NCBI GenBank assembly: GCA_035301345.1 | Contig: DATGUM010000037.1 | Span: forward strand, 62,001 to 126,000 | Reading direction: 5' to 3' | Source: CALAMD01 sp035301345 | GTDB lineage: Bacteria; Bacillota; Bacilli; Bacillales; Amphibacillaceae | DNA: 64,000 nucleotides | Part shown: one piece after another, positions 17,963-26,585 of the stretch | How positions within the stretch are numbered: the stretch's first letter is position 1 | How the letters are laid out: each line of letters opens with the position of its first letter | The notes under the pieces: generated by a model | Database searches by the model: none | Seen by the model: only the letters and a program-made list of their open reading frames with translations | Told to the model about the DNA's origin: nothing | Translations under genes and position numbers: made by a program

Positions 17963-18136
17963 TTATTGTTCGACGACTTCTTTTCCGTCGTAATGTCCAC
18001 ATGACTTACATACGTAATGTGATTTTGTTAATTCACCACAGTTTTCACACTCAATCATATTAGCTGCTGTAATTTTTTGATGAGTACGACGTTGTCTTTT
18101 TACTTTTTTTGAAGTTCTTCTTTTTGGTACTGCCAT
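17963..18136 (-). CDS. rpmF: 50S ribosomal protein L32 (zinc-binding form)
   Basis: Translation of this short frame gives a 57-residue protein starting MAVPKRRTSKKVKRQRRTHQ, which is diagnostic of L32. The zinc ribbon cysteines are present as C30-x2-C33 and C43-x2-C46, so this is the zinc-containing paralogue type. The ATG follows GGAGG with normal spacing. It lies directly downstream of yceD, the widely conserved yceD-rpmF pair, and ends at a hairpin terminator. Confidence 0.97.
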   Translation of the reverse strand: MAVPKRRTSKKVKRQRRTHQKITAANMIECENCGELTKSHYVCKSCGHYDGKEVVEQ

Positions 18137-18204
18137 GTTCGTACACCTCCTTCAAATATGTCTAATCATTATTATGAATTTCTGTTTACTCATGTATTCA
18201 TCTA

Positions 18205-18747
18205 TTATTCGTCTTTCGAAGGTTGATTTAATAGTTGCTCTAACTTTTTTAAGCGAGGATCTATCGTCTCTTCATTAGATGCCTCATCTTGTTCATCGTC
18301 GGTCGTAAGTTCCCAACCGTCTCCTTCTACTAAAGCATTTTTCAAAACATCTTCATCCGAATACACTCGAAACGGAATTGCTAATAAAACACTTTCAACG
18401 ACACAAGGCCTCAAGTCTATCACATCACCTTGAATCATATGAACTTCTTCTTCAATTTGTTCATCAGTTAAATGTCCTGCTCCTGTGAATACCTCGATTT
18501 CTTTCGTTTCAAAAGGATAGATGACATCTTCCAGCGTTCTCGCGCACGGTAAAACCATTTGTCCTGTAACAGTAAATGAAAATATAAACTCATCACCATC
18601 TATGATACAGTTACCGTCAACATCGACTAACTCTATTGACTGCACTTCACTATTTCTCTCTTTTATTTCAGAAATATCTAATGTTCTTGAAAACTCATAT
18701 GGCTTATTGTGCGCATATTTTTTAATTTCATTTAATAAAAATTTCAT
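18205..18747 (-). CDS. yceD: YceD family (DUF177) protein
   Basis: The 180-residue acidic protein belongs to the YceD/DUF177 family, which is nearly always encoded upstream of rpmF and has been tied to large-subunit rRNA accumulation in other organisms. Recognisable blocks are VTGQMVLPCARTLEDVIYPFETKEIEVF and the C-terminal GDVIDLRPCVVESVLLAIPFRV. A family cysteine is retained in LPCARTL. The C-terminus (about 150-180) is a polar acidic tail. The start follows a GAGGTGATTT site. It is transcribed with rpmF (gap of about 70 bases). Confidence 0.9.
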   Translation of the reverse strand: MKFLLNEIKKYAHNKPYEFSRTLDISEIKERNSEVQSIELVDVDGNCIIDGDEFIFSFTVTGQMVLPCARTLEDVIYPFETKEIEVFTGAGHLTDEQIEEEVHMIQGDVIDLRPCVVESVLLAIPFRVYSDEDVLKNALVEGDGWELTTDDEQDEASNEETIDPRLKKLEQLLNQPSKDE

Positions 18748-18870
18748 TTAAATCACCTCAAGGCAACAAGAGTTATTTTAAAAGAAAAAACTACTTTTGT
18801 CAACCAATTTTTCTTTACATTAATTTATAGAGCACAATATTAATCTACGGTCGTAACTACGAAAAAACAT

Positions 18871-18879
18871 TGGTATAAT
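18871..18879 (+). promoter_or_regulatory. Extended -10 promoter for tmcAL
   Basis: TGGTATAAT is a perfect extended -10 (TGn-TATAAT) located about 40 bases upstream of the tmcAL GTG. The -35 region (TCGTAA near 18851) is poor, as is common with extended -10 elements. Confidence 0.55.
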
Positions 18880-18917
18880 AAGGGATACATTTATTATACA
18901 CTATAGGGGATGTTTAT

Positions 18918-20138
18918 GTGAAAGCATGTGGATTAATTGTTGAATACAACCCATTACACAATGGGCACATATACCATATTAATCGCGCGAGAGAAGTTTC
19001 AGGCGCTGAGTGCATCATCGCTATTATGAGTGGTTCGTTTTTACAACGCGGGGAACCGGCGATTATTGATAAGTTCCACCGGACAAGAGCAGCTTTGCAA
19101 AATGGGGTTGACATCGTTGTTGAACTCCCTTTTCCATTTGCTGTACAAAGTAGCGAAGGTTTTGCAAAAGGTGCTGTTCAAACGTTAAATGAAATCGGGG
19201 TTTCTTCTATTTGTTTCGGCAGTGAATCTGGTCATATCAAACAATTTATAAACAGCTTTCAATTGTTAAATGATCATAAAACAACTTACGAAACTGTTTT
19301 AAAGCAATCATTAGGTAATGGCTTTTCATTCCCTGCTGCCAGTGAAAAAGCATATCGAGCAATTGGTTTCAATGAAAATCATGTCGATTTAACGAAACCA
19401 AATAACATTCTTGGATTTAGTTACGTTCGAGAAATACTAGCTAATGAATTACCTATTCAACCGCTAACTATCGGACGCACTAAAAATGATTATCACGATA
19501 CGACGATTAGCAATCAAATCGCTAGTGCAACGAGCATTCGTAAGTACTTACTAAGCGAACAGCCTTCAGAGAAATCGGGTGTTGAACGAGCGATTCCGTC
19601 TGAAACATTACACGAATTACAGGCTTATAAAAGTACGACAAATACATGGCATGAATGGGAACAATATTTTCCTTTACTGAACTACATCGTTTCTGTTACG
19701 TCAGTTGATGAACTTGCGCAAATAAATGGAATGGTCGAAGGTATTGAACATCGTATTAAAAAAACAGCACGAATAGCTACGTCGATGAATCAATGGATTG
19801 AACTCATCAAGACAAAGCGTTATACGTGGACACGTATCCAGAGAATATTTGTTTACCTTCTAACACGTACGACGAAAGATGAATTAAATGCTTTTTTAAA
19901 TAAAGCAAGTGTTCCTTATATAAGGGTTTTGGGACTTTCAAAAACAGGCCGTTCGTATGTAAATGTTAAAAAAGAAGCGTTAAACGTGCCTATTATCCAT
20001 AATATGAGTCGTAGCCAGCCTAAGATTCTCTCACTTGAAGAAAGAGCTACAAACGCTTATTATAGTATCATTTCACCTGCTTCACGCGATAAAATGCTCC
20101 AACAAGAAAGAAGATTGCCTATTTTGATTGATGATTAA
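18918..20138 (+). CDS. tmcAL: tRNA(Met) cytidine acetate ligase TmcAL
   Basis: TmcAL (YlbM) makes N4-acetylcytidine at the wobble position of elongator tRNA-Met from acetate and ATP. The 406-residue product begins with the nucleotidyltransferase signature VEYNPLHNGHIYH (HxGH) and continues with IAIMSGSFLQRGEPAI and VVELPFPFAVQSSEGFA. The second nucleotide-binding block, ATSIRKYL, lies near residue 210. Start is GTG 18918 after AGGGGATG; the ATG overlapping it is in another frame. It is one of few plus-strand genes here and converges on the ylbL-like protease gene. Confidence 0.94.
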   Translation: MKACGLIVEYNPLHNGHIYHINRAREVSGAECIIAIMSGSFLQRGEPAIIDKFHRTRAALQNGVDIVVELPFPFAVQSSEGFAKGAVQTLNEIGVSSICFGSESGHIKQFINSFQLLNDHKTTYETVLKQSLGNGFSFPAASEKAYRAIGFNENHVDLTKPNNILGFSYVREILANELPIQPLTIGRTKNDYHDTTISNQIASATSIRKYLLSEQPSEKSGVERAIPSETLHELQAYKSTTNTWHEWEQYFPLLNYIVSVTSVDELAQINGMVEGIEHRIKKTARIATSMNQWIELIKTKRYTWTRIQRIFVYLLTRTTKDELNAFLNKASVPYIRVLGLSKTGRSYVNVKKEALNVPIIHNMSRSQPKILSLEERATNAYYSIISPASRDKMLQQERRLPILIDD

Positions 20139-20154
20139 TTTAAATAATGACTAA

Positions 20155-20198
20155 AAAAGAGGGACTTCTCGTACACAAACGTGTGCAGAAGTCCCTCA
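20155..20198 (-). terminator. Terminator after the PDZ/Lon-like protease gene
   Basis: Perfect 11-bp arms GAGGGACTTCT and AGAAGTCCCTC enclose an inner GTACAC/GTGTGC pairing. A run of six T residues follows on the minus strand, so it mainly serves the minus-strand unit; it may also slow transcription leaving tmcAL. Confidence 0.85.
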
Positions 20199-20228
20199 AA
20201 TATAAAGTGTCATCAACAACCAAATATT

Positions 20229-21248
20229 TTACTCCTTCATTGCTCGTAAATACTGGACAGCTTCTTCAAACGTATCAACTGGCACTATTTCCATATCTGA
20301 ATTCAATGCTTCAGCAGTCGCTTTTGCCTCTTCATAATTAGAGCCTTCCGCACCGTTTTCGTTAGCTGCGAAAAAAACATCGCAACCTGCTTTATGTCCT
20401 GCAACTACTTTTTTATCTACACTACCGATACGCAAAACATTCCCGTCAAGATCAATTGAACCTGATCCGATAATATCTTTTCCTCTCGTTAAATCTTCTT
20501 CAATTAATTGGTTATACATTTCTAAAGCAAACATTAACCCCGCGCTCGGGCCTCCTATATTACCACTAGAAAATTTAACATCTGGATCCACTTCTACCTC
20601 TTGTTGTGTAATAAGCTGAATACCAATGCCTAATCTTTCTTCGTCATCAGAAAATGGTTGGAGAGTTATTTTTTCTTCTAAATGTTCATTCTCGCGCACA
20701 AACGCTACATTCACTTCATCATGAGCTTCTTGAGTGTTTACGTAGTCGATTAATGATTCAGAGTTACTTATCTCGTGATCATCAATTTTTATGATTTGAT
20801 CCCCTGGCTGCAAGATTCCTTCTGCGGGCATATCGTCTAAAACAGCACTAACGAACACGCCTGACTCTATAATCTCAACGTGCTTTCCCGCCATTTCATA
20901 AGCTACGACTGTGGATGACTCCTGAGAATTCTCCATCATATGTAATTGTAAGAATGTGTAATCTTCATCACTAATATCGTCAGGCCTTACTTTTTCTGCT
21001 GGCAACACTTCATGATATGATAAAAGCTTGGCAGCTAAAAATGTTATCGGTGTTGCTCTCATACTACTCACTGTTACTAGATGCATATTTCCTTCACTTT
21101 CATAATGGTTATCGACGTTAACGATAGACGAAAGTTCATCAGCTGATCCCGGCTTATAGATGTAATAAGGAAGCTCATATAACGTAATAAAAACAGTTAA
21201 AGCGATAAGAATAATAAATACTAATAATTGCTTCATCGACAGTCTCAT
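20229..21248 (-). CDS. ylbL: SepM/YlbL-type membrane PDZ and Lon-like serine protease
   Basis: The 339-residue protein has a short N-terminal cytoplasmic end and a signal anchor (about residues 7-24). An extracytoplasmic PDZ domain follows (about 115-190, with DDMPAEGILQPGDQIIKIDD), then a Lon-family S16 protease domain. The catalytic Ser is in SGNIGGPSAGLMFAL and the Lys of the dyad is in VDKKVVAGHKAG. Related proteins process secreted peptides (SepM in streptococci) or act in DNA-damage recovery (YlbL in Bacillus). It lies downstream of coaD as in Bacillus; ylbJ and ylbK, normally adjacent, are absent. Confidence 0.9.
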   Translation of the reverse strand: MRLSMKQLLVFIILIALTVFITLYELPYYIYKPGSADELSSIVNVDNHYESEGNMHLVTVSSMRATPITFLAAKLLSYHEVLPAEKVRPDDISDEDYTFLQLHMMENSQESSTVVAYEMAGKHVEIIESGVFVSAVLDDMPAEGILQPGDQIIKIDDHEISNSESLIDYVNTQEAHDEVNVAFVRENEHLEEKITLQPFSDDEERLGIGIQLITQQEVEVDPDVKFSSGNIGGPSAGLMFALEMYNQLIEEDLTRGKDIIGSGSIDLDGNVLRIGSVDKKVVAGHKAGCDVFFAANENGAEGSNYEEAKATAEALNSDMEIVPVDTFEEAVQYLRAMKE

Positions 21249-21339
21249 TCATAAACTCCTTTCTCCCAATAAGTTTATGATTACTTTGATACAAATTAAT
21301 CGGCTCTTTCGAAGTGAAAAATCGGATCATTCATATGAT

Positions 21340-21831
21340 TTAGGTCTTATCGTGTTTATATTTTTCAAGTAACGCTTTTTCAACAATTGGCGGAACTAAG
21401 TCACTTACATCGCCACTGAATTTTGCTACTTCCTTTACGACACTTGAACTAAGAAATGAATACTGATTATTCGTCATCATAAAGAATGTTTCAATCTCTT
21501 TATTTAGTTTCCGGTTCATAGACGTTATTTGCATTTCATATTCAAAGTCACTAACTGCTCTTAACCCCCGTAAAATAACGTCAGCATTTTTCGACTGTGC
21601 ATAATCAATTAATAGCCCACCACTCGTATCAACGATCACATTCGGTAAATCTTTTGTAGATTCCTCAAGCAGGCGAACTCTTTCATCAATCGTAAATAAT
21701 GAATGTTTAGATTCATTTTTAAAAACAGCAACGATAACTGTTTCAAATACTTTTGACCCCCGATAAATAATGTCTAAATGACCATTCGTTACTGGATCAA
21801 AACTTCCTGGGCAAATTGCTAGCTTTCCCAC
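21340..21831 (-). CDS. coaD: Phosphopantetheine adenylyltransferase
   Basis: CoaD transfers AMP from ATP to 4'-phosphopantetheine in coenzyme A synthesis. The 163-residue protein has the nucleotidyltransferase loop GSFDPVTNGHLDII near residue 9 and the substrate block VDTSGGLLIDYA. ILRGLRAVSDFEYEMQ and the C-terminal YSFLSSSVVKEVAKFSGDVSDLVP (ISSS-like) complete the family pattern. It lies 40 bases downstream of rsmD, the conserved rsmD-coaD pair, and about 90 bases upstream of the protease gene. Confidence 0.97.
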   Translation of the reverse strand: MGKLAICPGSFDPVTNGHLDIIYRGSKVFETVIVAVFKNESKHSLFTIDERVRLLEESTKDLPNVIVDTSGGLLIDYAQSKNADVILRGLRAVSDFEYEMQITSMNRKLNKEIETFFMMTNNQYSFLSSSVVKEVAKFSGDVSDLVPPIVEKALLEKYKHDKT

Positions 21832-21871
21832 TGTGTAACACTCCTTACATTCTTTTTAATAAAACGAAATA

Positions 21872-22426
21872 CTATGCTTTATATTGATAAATTGTAATCC
21901 CTATTGCTTTACTATAATTCGTTCGTTTAATAACTTGTAAATGTTCAATATCATTCGGTAGTTCTTCATTCCCGTCATGTTCACAATAAATAATCGCTTG
22001 ATCATTTACTAACTGATGAGCTAGAAGTTGTTTAATGATTTTTATGTAATTACTCGATTGATACGGTGGGTCAACTAAAATTAAATCAAACGTTTCATGA
22101 TTATCTTTTAAATGCTTCATACAACGAAATGCATCCATTTTCGTTACTGTTACATCTTCAATCTTTAACGCTTCTATATTATCTTTAATTGTTTGGACGG
22201 CTTTACCATTTTTATCGTTACAATGCCCACGAGTCATCCCCCTACTGAGCGCCTCAATACAAAGCGAGCCACTCCCTGCATATAAATCTAAACATGAGCC
22301 TCCTGAAAAGTAAGGACCTATCATATGGAACACTGCTTCTTTAATTTTATCAGATGTCGGTCGAGTGTTTTTCCCAGGGACAGCTTTTAATCTTCTCCCC
22401 TTGTACTCTCCTGATATGACACGCAT
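21872..22426 (-). CDS. rsmD: 16S rRNA (guanine(966)-N(2))-methyltransferase RsmD
   Basis: RsmD methylates N2 of a guanine in helix 31 of 16S rRNA. The 184-residue product starts MRVISGEYKGRRLKAVPG and has the family block TRPTSDKIKEAVFHMI. The SAM loop LDLYAGSGSLCIEALSRG and the catalytic motif LILVDPPYQSSNY are both intact. Length is normal. Upstream is a strong terminator closing ylbF-ylbG, so rsmD probably has its own promoter and drives coaD. Confidence 0.95.
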   Translation of the reverse strand: MRVISGEYKGRRLKAVPGKNTRPTSDKIKEAVFHMIGPYFSGGSCLDLYAGSGSLCIEALSRGMTRGHCNDKNGKAVQTIKDNIEALKIEDVTVTKMDAFRCMKHLKDNHETFDLILVDPPYQSSNYIKIIKQLLAHQLVNDQAIIYCEHDGNEELPNDIEHLQVIKRTNYSKAIGITIYQYKA

Positions 22427-22533
22427 ATCTTCCCCTCACTTCATTATAAATAATTAAACTACTTATCTATAGTATCATAACAGCTCTTTTGAAAACAGAA
22501 TAGATTCATACTTAAACGATTGCTCGACAAATA

Positions 22534-22563
22534 AAAAATCTGCAGATTCCTCTGCAGATTTAT
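22534..22563 (-). terminator. Terminator after ylbG
   Basis: Perfect 10-bp arms AATCTGCAGA and TCTGCAGATT with a TTCC loop are followed on the minus strand by a T run. Confidence 0.9.
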
Positions 22564-22572
22564 AGATAATTA

Positions 22573-22848
22573 TTAAATCCCAACATTATAATCATACGGC
22601 TTTGTGTGAACAGGCATTTTCTTTTCATAATCTGTTCGAATAAATGGTTTATATGACGGCTCAACTTTTCTTACAAAAGGTAGTTTCTGTAATTTCTCTT
22701 CCACATTCTCTACCTCTGATTGATTAACATAAATAACAGCATATTTTCTACGTTTAGAAGCATAAATTAAATGTCCAAAACGTTTTAAATGTTTTATATT
22801 TCTTCTTCTTTGAAACCATACGATTAATCCTTGGCGATTTTCCCACAT
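22573..22848 (-). CDS. ylbG: UPF0298 protein YlbG
   Basis: The 91-residue basic protein matches the UPF0298 (YlbG) family found across Bacilli. It starts with RQGLIVWFQRRRNIKHLKRFGHLIYASKRRKYAVIY split over two conserved blocks, and includes the KLPFVRKVEPSYKPFIRT stretch. No catalytic residue is recognised and the function is unknown. The gene lies 30 bases downstream of ylbF, as in B. subtilis, which suggests a shared transcript. Confidence 0.88.
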   Translation of the reverse strand: MWENRQGLIVWFQRRRNIKHLKRFGHLIYASKRRKYAVIYVNQSEVENVEEKLQKLPFVRKVEPSYKPFIRTDYEKKMPVHTKPYDYNVGI

Positions 22849-22878
22849 AGAACCACCCCTCTTTACATACTTTCATGA

Positions 22879-23322
22879 TTAAGCACTACAGCTACAAGCG
22901 CCTCCAGATCCACAACCTCCAGCACATCCAGAGTCTGCCCAGGCGGCCCCGTCTTTCGGAACCATAATTTGTTCACTTGCACTTGCTGCAATATGCTCAC
23001 TAATATCATCTAAAAGTTTTTGCAAGCTTCTTTCAGCAATTTTAAACGCTGATACTGTTGGATGCATATCCATTTTTCTTTTAGCAGATCGAACGTCCGT
23101 CATAATTTTATTATAGTCTGGATGATATCTCCCAAATCTTTGGACGTCCTCATAATGAGATTTTAAATCATTAAATCTTTGAATTAAATCTTGAGCCTCT
23201 TTATCTTGATTTAATTCATTACGTTTATATATATACTCTTGCATCGTTTCTGACTGCATAACAACCGAAACTAATCGTTCAGTTCGATCTAATATACGCA
23301 CGTGTTCAAGAGTCGCAATCAT
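22879..23322 (-). CDS. ylbF: YlbF/RicF family regulator with Cys-rich C-terminal tail
   Basis: YlbF (RicF) forms the Y-complex with YmcA and YaaT, which steers RNase Y to specific mRNAs and carries iron-sulfur clusters. The 147-residue product has the helical YlbF domain (about 1-120), with ELNQDKEAQDLIQRFNDLK and RFGRYHPDYNKIMTDVR. A tail CAGGCGSGGACSCSA contributes four cysteines, consistent with cluster ligation. An in-frame TTG five codons upstream overlaps the GGAGG ribosome site, so ATG 23322 is used. In spore formers this complex supports sporulation, competence and biofilms; here sporulation genes appear missing, so the RNA-processing role is the likely one. Confidence 0.9.
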   Translation of the reverse strand: MIATLEHVRILDRTERLVSVVMQSETMQEYIYKRNELNQDKEAQDLIQRFNDLKSHYEDVQRFGRYHPDYNKIMTDVRSAKRKMDMHPTVSAFKIAERSLQKLLDDISEHIAASASEQIMVPKDGAAWADSGCAGGCGSGGACSCSA

Positions 23323-23543
23323 AACATCAACCTCCAATTACTAGTTTACCATTAAATATGAATTATGAATATCTATTGACACGATTCTCACACAATTTAT
23401 CTATGAAAACAAATATTAACAAAATGAATGACATACGTTTTTAAACGAACAAGTAAAAATAGGAAAGATTTTCATTTTTATTGCAACTTATGACAATTCA
23501 TACTATTATAGTCATAGTTAGTATAAACTTGTGAGGTGTAAAA

Positions 23544-23912
23544 ATGAGATTAGAAAATACAGGAATTGAAGATAGCGTCATTGATATTCAACCGTTAAGC
23601 ATAATTATGGGAAACCATGCTTTCATCAAAGGTGAACAATGGGATTATGAAAGAGTTACTTATGATTATAAAATTTCTTCTAAAGAAAAAAATGTTCATT
23701 ACTACATTCGCATCCAAGGATATGCACTTGAAGGTAACGTAGACAGTGGCAATGCTGTTTTAAAACTATTAACACCATTACTTGGAAAGCATTATTACCC
23801 ACACGGCGTTGAGTATGGTGAAACAGAAGAGTTCCCAGAAAAGCTAGTAGAACGTGCGCATCAATTAGTCGTTAAAGTCAATGAAGACTTAAAAGGGATC
23901 AAAAAAGAGTAA
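23544..23912 (+). CDS. YugN-like family protein
   Basis: The 122-residue protein matches the small YugN family of Bacilli. It starts with MRLENTGIEDSVIDIQPLS and includes GNHAFIKGEQWDYERVTYDYK and the GKHYYPHGVEYGETEEFP block. There is no signal peptide or membrane segment and no catalytic motif is recognised. Function is unknown. It is a single-gene unit: divergent from ylbF, with a GAGGTG ribosome site, and followed by a strong terminator. Confidence 0.75.
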   Translation: MRLENTGIEDSVIDIQPLSIIMGNHAFIKGEQWDYERVTYDYKISSKEKNVHYYIRIQGYALEGNVDSGNAVLKLLTPLLGKHYYPHGVEYGETEEFPEKLVERAHQLVVKVNEDLKGIKKE

Positions 23913-23942
23913 TAGCAGAATACATATGACTTTCTACACTAA

Positions 23943-23983
23943 AAAAGCCAACTAATCTGCAAGATAGATCTAGTTGGTTTTTT
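23943..23983 (+). terminator. Terminator after the YugN-like gene
   Basis: Arms AGCCAACTA and TAGTTGGTT (one end wobble) with a 16-nt loop are followed by a run of T residues on the plus strand. Confidence 0.85.
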
Positions 23984-24041
23984 TAATACCCTTAACTCAA
24001 TAAAAGACTTCAATGTACTAGAAAGGACGGTGCCATGAAGC

Positions 24042-25097
24042 ATGATCAAATGGTTAAAGACATATAAATGGGAACTTATATTTTTAGTCATTGTGCTTCT
24101 TTCCCTTTACTTTATTTTACCAGTATCAATTCCACTCGTACTTGCACTCATTACCGCAATTGCTTTAAATCCTTTCGTCAACTATTTATATAGTAAAACT
24201 AAGTGGAACAGAAACATATCAGTCATTATCGTTTTCATTCTTTTTATATTAATTATTGGGTTTTCTGGAACCGTTTTAATTACAAAAGCGACAGCACAAA
24301 TTATTTTGTTTGTCGAACAGATACCAGATCATTTCAACAATATATATCGTGTATATAAAGAAAAAGAACTCGAATTTAGACAATACACACAAAATTTACC
24401 ACCAGAATTTTTCAGACAAATCTCTAGCAGTATTGAAGATAACTTACTTTTATTAAATGAAACATTAAAGGAAAAGTTAACGCTAGAAAATATTGCACAA
24501 GTATTTACAAAAATACCTCAATATTTAATTAGCTTTATCGTTTACACGATTGCACTATTTCTTTTCATGCTTGATTTACCACTATTAAAGAAGAAAGTAT
24601 ATGACTTTTTTAAAGAAGAAACTGCTGAAAAAGTGTCCTTTATGGTAAATCGTTTAGCAGATGTTCTGCTCGGATTTATTAAAGCACAGTTTTTAGTGAG
24701 TATAATTATCTTCGTTATATCACTTATTTCTTTATTAATCATTACACCTGACGTAGCTATAATGATGTCATTAATTATTTGGATCATTGATTTAATACCA
24801 ATTATTGGATCAATCATCATACTAGGCCCGTGGGCGCTATATATGTTTTCAATCGGAAATATATCCGTCGCAATCCAGCTAACAATACTTGCTATAGTTT
24901 TACTCGCTATTAGACGGATTATGGAACCAAAATTAATGGGACAACATATTGGCCTGTCCCCTTTAGCAACTTTAATAGCGATGTTTTTAGGTATAAAATT
25001 ACTCGGAATTACAGGATTTATTCTCGGACCACTACTAGTTATAGCTTTTACATCTGCTAAAGAAGCAGGCATAATAACTTTTGATGTTAAAATATAA
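24042..25097 (+). CDS. AI-2E family transporter (YtvI-like permease)
   Basis: The 351-residue product is a polytopic membrane protein of the AI-2E/UPF0118 family. It shows the family layout: two N-terminal hydrophobic hairpins, a central amphipathic region (about 95-160), and a C-terminal membrane half. The C-terminal half contains DLIPIIGSIIILGPWALY and RRIMEPKLMGQHIGLSPLATLIAMFLG, ending in GPLLVI. Family members export autoinducer-2 or act as Na+/H+ antiporters; the substrate here cannot be told. The sporulation paralogue YtvI is similar, but no spore gene is nearby. GGACGG precedes the ATG; a close upstream ATG is out of frame. A hairpin terminator follows. Confidence 0.85.
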   Translation: MIKWLKTYKWELIFLVIVLLSLYFILPVSIPLVLALITAIALNPFVNYLYSKTKWNRNISVIIVFILFILIIGFSGTVLITKATAQIILFVEQIPDHFNNIYRVYKEKELEFRQYTQNLPPEFFRQISSSIEDNLLLLNETLKEKLTLENIAQVFTKIPQYLISFIVYTIALFLFMLDLPLLKKKVYDFFKEETAEKVSFMVNRLADVLLGFIKAQFLVSIIIFVISLISLLIITPDVAIMMSLIIWIIDLIPIIGSIIILGPWALYMFSIGNISVAIQLTILAIVLLAIRRIMEPKLMGQHIGLSPLATLIAMFLGIKLLGITGFILGPLLVIAFTSAKEAGIITFDVKI

Positions 25098-25125
25098 AAA
25101 ACCTGCTTTTAAAAGCAGGTTTTTG
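25098..25125 (+). terminator. Terminator after the AI-2E family gene
   Basis: AAACCTGCTTTT is directly followed by its complement and then a T run; the A-rich opposite flank may let it also stop ctaG transcription from the other side. Confidence 0.9.
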
Positions 25126-25141
25126 TTTAAACATTTATTTA

Positions 25142-26062
25142 TTAGAAATCTTGTTGACTAAGACTCGCTCCTGGCTCACTCGGCAACGGATCAATTGCTA
25201 AACTTCGCTTACTAAACCAGTTAAAGAACACACGCCCGATCATCGTCCCGTATATGATTTGAATAAGTGTCTGCATAATAATACCGCCTGTTTGTTGATC
25301 TTCAACCGTACTTAGTGGTGAAAACATTTCCGCCCCAGATATCGTAGGCGCTAAACCATCTAAAACATCGGACGGTACACAAAGTGCCATTGCTTGCATC
25401 CAAACACCTTCAGAGCTATAAGCTTTAAACAATGGATCCCCTGCAAATATTATTAACGCACATGCTGGCGTAATTAATGCCCCATTTGCAAATATATAAC
25501 CAATTTTTAATAATGGGTTTAATTTATCAAGTCGTTTAATTGGAACTACGACTGGCCACCACATGGCAAAAGCAGTGACTAAAATAACTAATGAAATTCC
25601 TGTGTGAGCCACTTGTGATGATTTAGAAAAATCAAAGATTGCTGGCATATGGAATAAAGAAAACAAACCATTAAATAATAACATTGCTACTAGTGGCATC
25701 GTAATAATTTTGAACACCGGTTTAATGACTGGTAAAGCAATAAACTTCTCCCACATCCAGTTAGGTATACCTTTAATAATTAAAATCGGGAAAATTAAAT
25801 AAAATACTGCTAATTGTGCCATATGTGCTGAAAGCATAATATGTGACATTAAATCAATAGGTGACCCCTTAATAATATAGAGTAACATCATACCGACATA
25901 AAAATATATTTGTTGCCCACGTGTGACACGTGCTGCATTTGTAAATTTATGCCTATAAGGGCCGGTAACTAAAAAATATATTAAACTGAGAAACAAAACG
26001 AATAAGAAGAAATACGGACTCCATAATGCTCTAAAGCCGAATATTTGTATATTTAACCACAT
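25142..26062 (-). CDS. ctaG: Cytochrome c oxidase assembly factor CtaG (caa3 type)
   Basis: CtaG of Bacillus is a multi-pass membrane protein needed to build active caa3 oxidase, probably by helping insert copper. The 306-residue product has about seven hydrophobic segments and family motifs. These include HIMLSAHMAQLAVFYLIFPILIIKGIP with conserved His and Met residues, NGLFSLFHMPAIFDF and FAMWWPVVVP. It follows ctaF in the same direction but is separated by a terminator, so it is probably expressed partly independently. It converges on the AI-2E family gene. Confidence 0.9.
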   Translation of the reverse strand: MWLNIQIFGFRALWSPYFFLFVLFLSLIYFLVTGPYRHKFTNAARVTRGQQIYFYVGMMLLYIIKGSPIDLMSHIMLSAHMAQLAVFYLIFPILIIKGIPNWMWEKFIALPVIKPVFKIITMPLVAMLLFNGLFSLFHMPAIFDFSKSSQVAHTGISLVILVTAFAMWWPVVVPIKRLDKLNPLLKIGYIFANGALITPACALIIFAGDPLFKAYSSEGVWMQAMALCVPSDVLDGLAPTISGAEMFSPLSTVEDQQTGGIIMQTLIQIIYGTMIGRVFFNWFSKRSLAIDPLPSEPGASLSQQDF

Positions 26063-26197
26063 TGCGTTTATTCACTCCATTAATTTTGCTAATAGTACAT
26101 TCATTATAACGTATTTATTAAGTGATTTCTTATAATTACAATTACAAAACGATGAGAAAAGTAAATATCTATAAAACATTCACTGTTTGTACATAAA

Positions 26198-26238
26198 TAA
26201 AAAAGCAAACCAACATAATATGTTGATTTGCTTTTTTT
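26198..26238 (-). terminator. Terminator after ctaF
   Basis: Long arms AAAAAGCAAAtCAACATA and complement meet around a short loop, with T runs on both strands. It separates ctaCDEF from ctaG. Confidence 0.88.
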
Positions 26239-26258
26239 AAAACAAATTATAATTTAAA

Positions 26259-26582
26259 TTACCACCAGCTAATAACTCCTAAACCACCTAAAGTTAATAG
26301 AGCTGCCCAAACGCCACCATAAATAAGTGTCATTGGAATACCGTGCCCGTCTTCTTTTCCGTGCATAAAGTAATAAAATTGGAATGCTACTTGGATAATT
26401 GCCATAACAAGAAGAATTGGAATAATAAAGATCTTCTGCATAGCGCCTGTAGCAACTGCACCGAAAGCAACTAACGTAAACACAATCATTAACGCAAATG
26501 AAACAACTTGCATTTTCATTTCTTGCTTATTTTTTTGCTTTTCAAAATCAACTGCTTTATTTACATTCGTATTTTGTGTCAT
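26259..26582 (-). CDS. ctaF: Cytochrome c oxidase subunit IV
   Basis: The 107-residue protein is the small bacterial COX4 subunit of the caa3 oxidase. It has a charged N-terminal cytoplasmic part followed by three hydrophobic segments (about 28-50, 56-76 and 85-105), with FYYFMHGKEDGHGIP between the second and third. This subunit has no cofactor and is thought to stabilise the complex. It lies three bases after ctaE and is the last gene before the terminator. Confidence 0.9.
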   Translation of the reverse strand: MTQNTNVNKAVDFEKQKNKQEMKMQVVSFALMIVFTLVAFGAVATGAMQKIFIIPILLVMAIIQVAFQFYYFMHGKEDGHGIPMTLIYGGVWAALLTLGGLGVISWW

Positions 26583-26585
26583 AGT

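Noticed and set aside
24542..25072. 176-codon minus-strand frame inside the AI-2E family gene
   Set aside because: It is the reverse complement of a well-supported membrane protein gene and has no start signal; long antisense frames are common opposite such genes.
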